Source of the DNA: Reyranella sp. | GTDB lineage: Bacteria; Pseudomonadota; Alphaproteobacteria; Reyranellales; Reyranellaceae | Direction of reading: 5' to 3' | NCBI GenBank assembly: GCA_016780605.1 | Contig: JADHLS010000075.1 | Coordinates: forward strand, 1 to 11,756 | DNA: 11,756 nt | In this document: one piece after another, positions 6,624 through 11,756 of the stretch | How the letters are laid out: every line of letters starts with the position of its first letter | How positions within the stretch are numbered: the stretch's first letter is position 1 | Made by a program: the position numbers and the translations under genes | Notes under the pieces: generated by a model | The model's database searches: none | What the model was told of the DNA's origin: nothing | What the model saw: only the letters and a program-made list of their open reading frames with translations

Positions 6624-7208
6624 TCATCCACCCTTTCCGGTCGCCACGGCAGGAACGCTGCCGAGCAAGGTCTTCGCCCGCTCCGTCTTGGCCTCGAAGA
6701 AAGTGTACGAGAGCGTGATGGTGCGGACGTTGTCGTAGCGCCGATCCTTGTCCATCTCGGGATCGACGAAGAACACCACGGGCAAGTCGGCCGACTGCCC
6801 CGGCATCAGCAACTGCTCGGTGAAGCAGAAGCATTGCAGCTTGTTGAACCACGCCCCGGCATGCTCGGGCGTGACGTTGTAGGTCGAGGTGCCGACGATC
6901 GGCCGCTGCGAGAGGTTGGTGACGCGGTAGTGGACGAGCTTCTCCTCGCCCAGCTTCACCTTGACCTCGCGTTGAAGCGGCGTGAAACGCCACGGCAGAT
7001 TGGCATCGGTGTTGGAATCGAAGCGCACGTTGACGGTGCGCGACAGGACCGGGCGCTCCCCTTCCTGCGCAATCTGCGGCGTGCCGCCAAAACCGGTGGC
7101 GCGGCAGAACATGTCGTAGAGCGGCGACGCGGCATAGGCGAGCGCCAGCATGCCGCCGACGACGGCGACCAGGGTCCAGGCGGTGCGGGCGTTCTTGGTC
7201 CCGCTCAT
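6624..7208 (-). CDS. ctaG: Cytochrome c oxidase assembly protein CtaG (Cox11), CuB chaperone
   Basis: This is a 194-residue Cox11-type copper chaperone that delivers copper to the CuB site of subunit I. A single N-terminal membrane anchor spans about 11-28, with the C-terminal domain on the periplasmic side. The copper-binding CFCF motif is at 126-129 (C126, C128). The additional conserved cysteine just after the anchor is C35, in SPLYDMFCRATGFGGTP. FNKLQCFCFTEQ and the FFVDPE stretch (about 146-151) are typical. The ATG at 7208 overlaps the stop of the coxF-like gene as ATGA, and its own stop abuts the ctaE start, so the ctaB-coxF-ctaG-ctaE block is tightly coupled. The DctA/Cox11 family assignment is unambiguous, and all three functional cysteines are present. 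Confidence 0.97.
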   Translation of the reverse strand: MSGTKNARTAWTLVAVVGGMLALAYAASPLYDMFCRATGFGGTPQIAQEGERPVLSRTVNVRFDSNTDANLPWRFTPLQREVKVKLGEEKLVHYRVTNLSQRPIVGTSTYNVTPEHAGAWFNKLQCFCFTEQLLMPGQSADLPVVFFVDPEMDKDRRYDNVRTITLSYTFFEAKTERAKTLLGSVPAVATGKGG

Positions 7209-7354
7209 TGCTGCGGCCCCATGCGCACGATGGTGAGCACGAAGAAGACCACGACCAGCACCAGCAGGAAGCCGGCCACGACCAGGTTCTTGCCGCGCTG
7301 GCGGCGGTGCATGTCGGAGTCGCCGGGGCGGTTGTCGGCCATGATGTCGCTCAT
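7205..7354 (-). CDS. CoxF-like single-pass membrane microprotein
   Basis: This is a 49-residue protein too short for many gene callers. It has a hydrophilic, Arg/Lys-rich N-terminus (residues 1-23), one membrane helix at about 24-43, and a short tail RMGPQQ. Its position between ctaB and ctaG, its size, and the pattern of basic residues, helix and TIVRMG match the poorly characterised CoxF-like proteins of alphaproteobacterial cox operons. The ATG at 7354 overlaps the ctaB stop (ATGA) and its stop overlaps the ctaG start (ATGA). An internal ATG at 7342 would give 45 residues, but the overlap favours 7354. The positive-inside rule places the N-terminus in the cytosol. A role in oxidase assembly is inferred from context; no activity is known to me. 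A much longer open frame upstream in this phase is a shadow of ctaB. Confidence 0.85.
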   Translation of the reverse strand: MSDIMADNRPGDSDMHRRQRGKNLVVAGFLLVLVVVFFVLTIVRMGPQQ

Positions 7355-8268
7355 CCGACCAGCATCTGGTCGATGGGAAGCGTGGCGAACAGTGCGGCGA
7401 GATAGATCAGCGAGAAGCGGAACATGCGCCGCGCCGGGCCATGCCCGGTCTCGTCGTCGGCCGCGCGCCACACCGTCACCGCATGGCCGACAAAGGCGAG
7501 GCCCAGAAACAGAGCCACCGCGCCGTAGAGCCAGCCGACCGCGCCCATCAAGGTCGGCACCAGCGCCACCGGCAGCAGGATCAGCGTGTAGACCAGCATC
7601 TGGCGCTTGGTCTCGCGCGCGCCCGCCACCACCGGCAGCATGGGCACGCCGGCGCGCCGGTAATCCTCTCTGCGATAGAGCGCCAGCGCCCAGAAGTGCG
7701 GCGGCGTCCACAGGAAGATCAGGCCGAACAGGGCGATGCTGATCGCCGAGAGGTCGCCAGTGACGGCAGCCCATCCGATCATCGGCGGGAAGGCGCCGGC
7801 GGCGCCGCCGATCACGATGTTCTGCGGCGTGCGCCGCTTCAGCCAGATCGTGTAGATGAAGACGTAGAACAGGATCGCGGCGGCGAGCAGCGCGGCGGCG
7901 GCGAAGTTCGTCGACACCGCCATCAGCAGCACCGAGAAGATCGACAGCAGGACGCCGAGCGCCAGCGCGTCGTCCGGCACGACACGGCCGGCCGGCAATG
8001 GCCGGTTGGCGGTGCGCGCCATCAACGCATCGAGGTCGCGCTCGTACCACATGTTGATGCAGCCGGCGGCGCCCGAACCCAGCGCGATCGCCAGCACGGC
8101 GAGCGTCGCCATGAACGGATGCAGATGGCCCGGCGCAATCACGACGCCGACGAAGCCGGTGAACACGACCAGCGACATCACCCGGGGCTTCAGCAGGTCG
8201 ACGTAGTCGCGCACGCTTGCCCGCGCCGACTCGTCGAATGCCCTCAGTGTGTTTGCCGTGTCGCTCAT
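7351..8268 (-). CDS. ctaB: Protoheme IX farnesyltransferase (heme O synthase)
   Basis: This is an integral membrane UbiA-superfamily prenyltransferase that adds a farnesyl group to heme B to make heme O, the precursor of heme A for the aa3 oxidase. It has 305 residues with about seven to nine membrane segments. The first Asp-rich prenyl-diphosphate motif is NMWYERDLDALMARTANRPL (from N72, with D78 and D80). The second conserved region is YTIWLKRRTPQNIVIGG at about 139-155, followed by WTPPHFWALAL at 187-197. The ATG at 8268 has only a poor ribosome site (GAG 2 nt upstream). A stable hairpin ends 14 nt before it, so its translation is probably much weaker than that of ctaD. The stop overlaps the coxF-like start (ATGA). 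Heme A synthase (ctaA), the next enzyme, is not in this window. Confidence 0.97.
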   Translation of the reverse strand: MSDTANTLRAFDESARASVRDYVDLLKPRVMSLVVFTGFVGVVIAPGHLHPFMATLAVLAIALGSGAAGCINMWYERDLDALMARTANRPLPAGRVVPDDALALGVLLSIFSVLLMAVSTNFAAAALLAAAILFYVFIYTIWLKRRTPQNIVIGGAAGAFPPMIGWAAVTGDLSAISIALFGLIFLWTPPHFWALALYRREDYRRAGVPMLPVVAGARETKRQMLVYTLILLPVALVPTLMGAVGWLYGAVALFLGLAFVGHAVTVWRAADDETGHGPARRMFRFSLIYLAALFATLPIDQMLVG

Positions 8269-8282
8269 TGCTCAATCAAGGT

Positions 8283-8304
8283 GAAGGCGCCGAGTGGCGC
8301 CTTC
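8283..8304 (-). promoter_or_regulatory. Perfect 9-bp hairpin between ctaD and ctaB
   Basis: GAAGGCGCC and GGCGCCTTC pair perfectly around a 4-nt loop, in the 45-bp gap just after the ctaD stop and 14 nt before the ctaB start. No U-run follows in the operon direction (ACCTTGATTG), so it is not a classical terminator. It could protect the 3' end of ctaCD mRNA or hinder ctaB initiation; both are inference. Confidence 0.5.
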
Positions 8305-8313
8305 GCTCCAATC

Positions 8314-9969
<1,656 letters not shown>

Positions 9970-10833
9970 TTAGCGGTTGACGGGCGGGGTGGCCGAAGCG
10001 AAGTCGGTCGCGGGGGCGAGGCCCGCCGCCTTCTTCTTCTGGTCCACCCATTTGTCGAACTCGGCCTTGGAAACGACCCGCACCGCGATCGGCATGTAGC
10101 TGTGATTGTCGCCGCAGATCTGCGAGCACTGGCCGAAGTAGTAGCCTTCCTTGGCGACGTTGATCCAACCTTCGTTCAGTCGGCCGGGGATCACCGTCTT
10201 CTTGATACCGAAGCCGGGAACGGTCCAGCCGTGCATCGAGTTGCCGACCGCCGTGCCGATGACGCGGACCGTGGTGCCCACCGGGACCACCATCTCCTCG
10301 TCGACCGCGAGCAGGCGCGGCATCTGCGGCTTCTGCTTGAGGCGGTCGGCCTCGGGCAGGATGCGGCTTTCGACCGTGAAGTCCCCCAGGTCGGGATAGT
10401 TGTAGGTCCAGTACCACTGGTTGCCGGTCACCTTGACGGTGAAGGCGGGATCGACGGCCTTGTCGCTGTAGTAGAGCAGCCGGAACGACGGGATGGCGAT
10501 GATCACCAGGATCAGGATGGGCACCACCGTCCAGGCAATCTCGAGGAAGGTGTTGTGCGTGGTCGTCGTGGCGGCCGAGTTGCGCGAAGCATGGAAGCGC
10601 CACACCGCATAGACCAGCAGGACCAGCACGAACAGGCAGATCAGCGAGATGATGACCAGCAGCAGGTTGTTCAGCGATTCGACCCGCTCCATCACCGGCG
10701 TGAAGGCCGGCGGGAAATTCGTCTGCCAGTCGTGCGGCACGCCAACCACCGGCTGCGCAAGGGCATTGCCCGCGAAGCCAAGCACCGCCATCGCCAGTGC
10801 TCCAAGGATGCCCAAAACGCGCTTGCCGCTCAT
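9970..10833 (-). CDS. ctaC: Cytochrome c oxidase subunit II (CuA subunit)
   Basis: This subunit receives electrons from cytochrome c through the binuclear CuA centre. It has 287 residues: a signal peptide of about 26 residues ending ALA, two membrane helices (about 55-78 and 97-120), then a periplasmic cupredoxin domain. CuA ligands H201, C236, C240, H244 and M247 are all present, as is the electron-entry tryptophan W140 in NQWYW and the K-channel glutamate E98. There is no C-terminal heme c domain. Three usually acidic positions differ: Q238 replaces the bridging Glu (CSQIC instead of CSEIC/CSELC), N198 replaces the Asp before the CuA His, and N145 replaces the Glu after QWYWxY. The ATG at 10833 has AGGGA 7 nt upstream. 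It is the first gene of the oxidase operon, after a 149-bp gap. Confidence 0.97.
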   Translation of the reverse strand: MSGKRVLGILGALAMAVLGFAGNALAQPVVGVPHDWQTNFPPAFTPVMERVESLNNLLLVIISLICLFVLVLLVYAVWRFHASRNSAATTTTHNTFLEIAWTVVPILILVIIAIPSFRLLYYSDKAVDPAFTVKVTGNQWYWTYNYPDLGDFTVESRILPEADRLKQKPQMPRLLAVDEEMVVPVGTTVRVIGTAVGNSMHGWTVPGFGIKKTVIPGRLNEGWINVAKEGYYFGQCSQICGDNHSYMPIAVRVVSKAEFDKWVDQKKKAAGLAPATDFASATPPVNR

Positions 10834-10915
10834 GCAATCGTCCCTTCAGCAGGCCACTCTCTCAGGAGGGTTCCGACCCGCAAAATCCCCCGCATTTCAA
10901 AGCGGTTAGTACCAG

Positions 10916-10945
10916 ATATGGGCCTGTGACGTAACGGGTTTTCAG
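10916..10945 (-). promoter_or_regulatory. Candidate sigma-70-type promoter of the cta operon
   Basis: In the 149-bp gap before ctaC the minus strand has CTGAAA (10945-10940), an 18-nt spacer and CCATAT (10921-10916). The second box resembles the alphaproteobacterial CTATAT -10 and the first is a 4/6 match to TTGACA. This would give a leader of about 75 nt. No FNR/FixK-type box or strong terminator for the upstream ATPase gene is visible in this gap. The match is weak and chance is a real possibility. Confidence 0.25.
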
Positions 10946-10982
10946 CCCCAGCCGGTATGTGGCGGCCGGTCGCACTGCATGA

Positions 10983-11756
10983 TCAGCCGAGCACGCTCGC
11001 CAGCGCCTCGCCATATCCTGCCTTCTGCACGGCGCCGGCGAACGACGCCAAGGCGCCTCGCCGATGGAAGGTGCCGCGCTCGCGATGGGCGAAGAGCTCG
11101 GCGCCCGTCCCGTCCTCCATCGAGGCGACGACGAACAACCCGTCGCCCGCGGGTCCCAGGCGAACCACGAGGTCGACCTTGTCGCGGGCGAGGCGCGTCA
11201 TGGCCCGCGCCTCGCCTGCCGCCACGATCCCGCGCACGCCTCGCGCCAACAGGTCGCTGAGGGCGGGCGCATCCTCCGCGCTGAGCGCATCGGCAATCAT
11301 CAGATCTGCGCGCAACTGCGCCGCCGCCGGCAGCACGGCCGCGAGGGGCGTCTGCGGCGACGTCACCAGCTCCACTTTGGCCGATGCGGGCCAGGAGAAC
11401 ATCCGGTGCGGCGCCAAGGTCACCAGTCGCGCGTCGCCCATGTCCCGGGCAATCGCGGCCAGCAGCGCGCTCTTGCCGGAGCGCGCCGGCCCCACGATCC
11501 CGACATTGAGCCGGCTGCGCACCGCGATGCGCAGCAGATCAGCCATCCGCCGGTCGAGCCGGCCGGCCGAGATCAGCCGCTCGAACGTCGCCTCGCCGGG
11601 GGAACCGCGCCGCAGCGCCACCACCGGGCCCTCCGGCGCGGCCGGCGGGAACAGCACCACGCCCTCGCTGCCGTCGCGCAGGTTGACTGCAGCGGCGCCG
11701 GCGACCGGTCGAGGCGCCAGACGCCCTGCGATCTCCTCGAGATGCGCCTGGTCGCG
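10983..11756 (-). CDS. Degenerate CpaF/VirB11-like P-loop ATPase, 5' part outside the window
   Basis: The C-terminal 257 residues of a larger protein are visible; the frame stays open to the window edge. The segment PEGPVVALRR, the FERLISAGRLDRRMADLLRIAVRSRLNVGIVGP run and a Walker A motif GPARSGKS (11469-11492) resemble the CpaF/TadA secretion ATPases. Beyond Walker A the usual boxes are eroded. The Asp box (TIEDxxEL) reads TLAPHRMF, the Walker B region (DRIIVGEVRG) reads ADLMIADALS without the Glu, and the His box (TIHAN after GHDGS) reads IVAAGEA. It is therefore probably a nucleotide-binding paralogue with weak or no hydrolysis rather than a standard pilus ATPase. No tad/cpa partner gene is in view. 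A GTG at 11660 could start a 225-residue protein, but conserved-looking sequence continues upstream, so I treat the gene as partial. Confidence 0.75.
   Translation of the reverse strand, partial: RDQAHLEEIAGRLAPRPVAGAAAVNLRDGSEGVVLFPPAAPEGPVVALRRGSPGEATFERLISAGRLDRRMADLLRIAVRSRLNVGIVGPARSGKSALLAAIARDMGDARLVTLAPHRMFSWPASAKVELVTSPQTPLAAVLPAAAQLRADLMIADALSAEDAPALSDLLARGVRGIVAAGEARAMTRLARDKVDLVVRLGPAGDGLFVVASMEDGTGAELFAHRERGTFHRRGALASFAGAVQKAGYGEALASVLG

Noticed and set aside
10890..10905. CCGC...GCGG inverted repeat in the ctaC upstream gap as an operator
   Set aside because: The arms are only 4 bp, the centre is off-symmetry, and it matches no regulator site I know. Such pairs are expected by chance at this GC content.
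10834..10982. A Rho-independent terminator for the upstream ATPase gene
   Set aside because: Only short GCCGGT repeats and 4-bp stems were found, with no stem followed by a U-run in the minus direction.

Overview
The window is an alphaproteobacterial chromosome segment. This is judged from the high GC content, the dense minus-strand operon with 4-bp ATGA overlaps, the gene order of an aa3-type cytochrome c oxidase locus, and the linkage to thrC and an M16 peptidase. No species is named. All genes I accept lie on the minus strand, so the operon reads from high to low coordinates.

Layout in transcription order. (1) 11756-10983: the 3' part of a CpaF/VirB11-like P-loop ATPase with several degenerate catalytic boxes. 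(2) 10982-10834: a 149-bp gap that probably carries the oxidase promoter. (3) 10833-5749: ctaC (subunit II), ctaD (subunit I), ctaB (heme O synthase), a 49-residue CoxF-like membrane microprotein, ctaG (Cox11 copper chaperone) and ctaE (subunit III). (4) 5748-5564: a structured gap holding a head-to-head palindromic repeat element, a perfect 10-bp hairpin, and a small hairpin over the next ribosome binding site. (5) 5563-4444: a DUF983 zinc-ribbon membrane protein and a SURF1 assembly factor. (6) 4447-2684: an M32 carboxypeptidase and a small Cys-rich DUF1272 protein. (7) 2670-1: threonine synthase from a TTG start, then an M16 zinc peptidase that runs off the window edge.

The central block is a near-complete production line for one aa3 oxidase. 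CtaB supplies heme O, CtaG loads CuB, SURF1 helps heme a insertion, and CtaC/CtaD/CtaE form the core. CoxF and DUF983 are poorly characterised members that I infer to act in assembly. The heme A synthase (ctaA) and the CuA chaperone (Sco) are not in the window.

The most interesting signal is inside the oxidase. The heme, CuA, CuB and proton-channel residues are all present. The acidic ligands of the non-redox Mg/Mn site are replaced in both subunits (CtaD N392 for Asp, CtaC Q238 for Glu). A neighbouring propionate-binding arginine is His (CtaD H462), and two acidic cytochrome c docking positions of CtaC are Asn. This looks like a coordinated change at the subunit I/II interface. Second-tier signals are the nested REP-like element, the intercistronic hairpins that may set subunit versus assembly-factor ratios, and the degenerate ATPase upstream.
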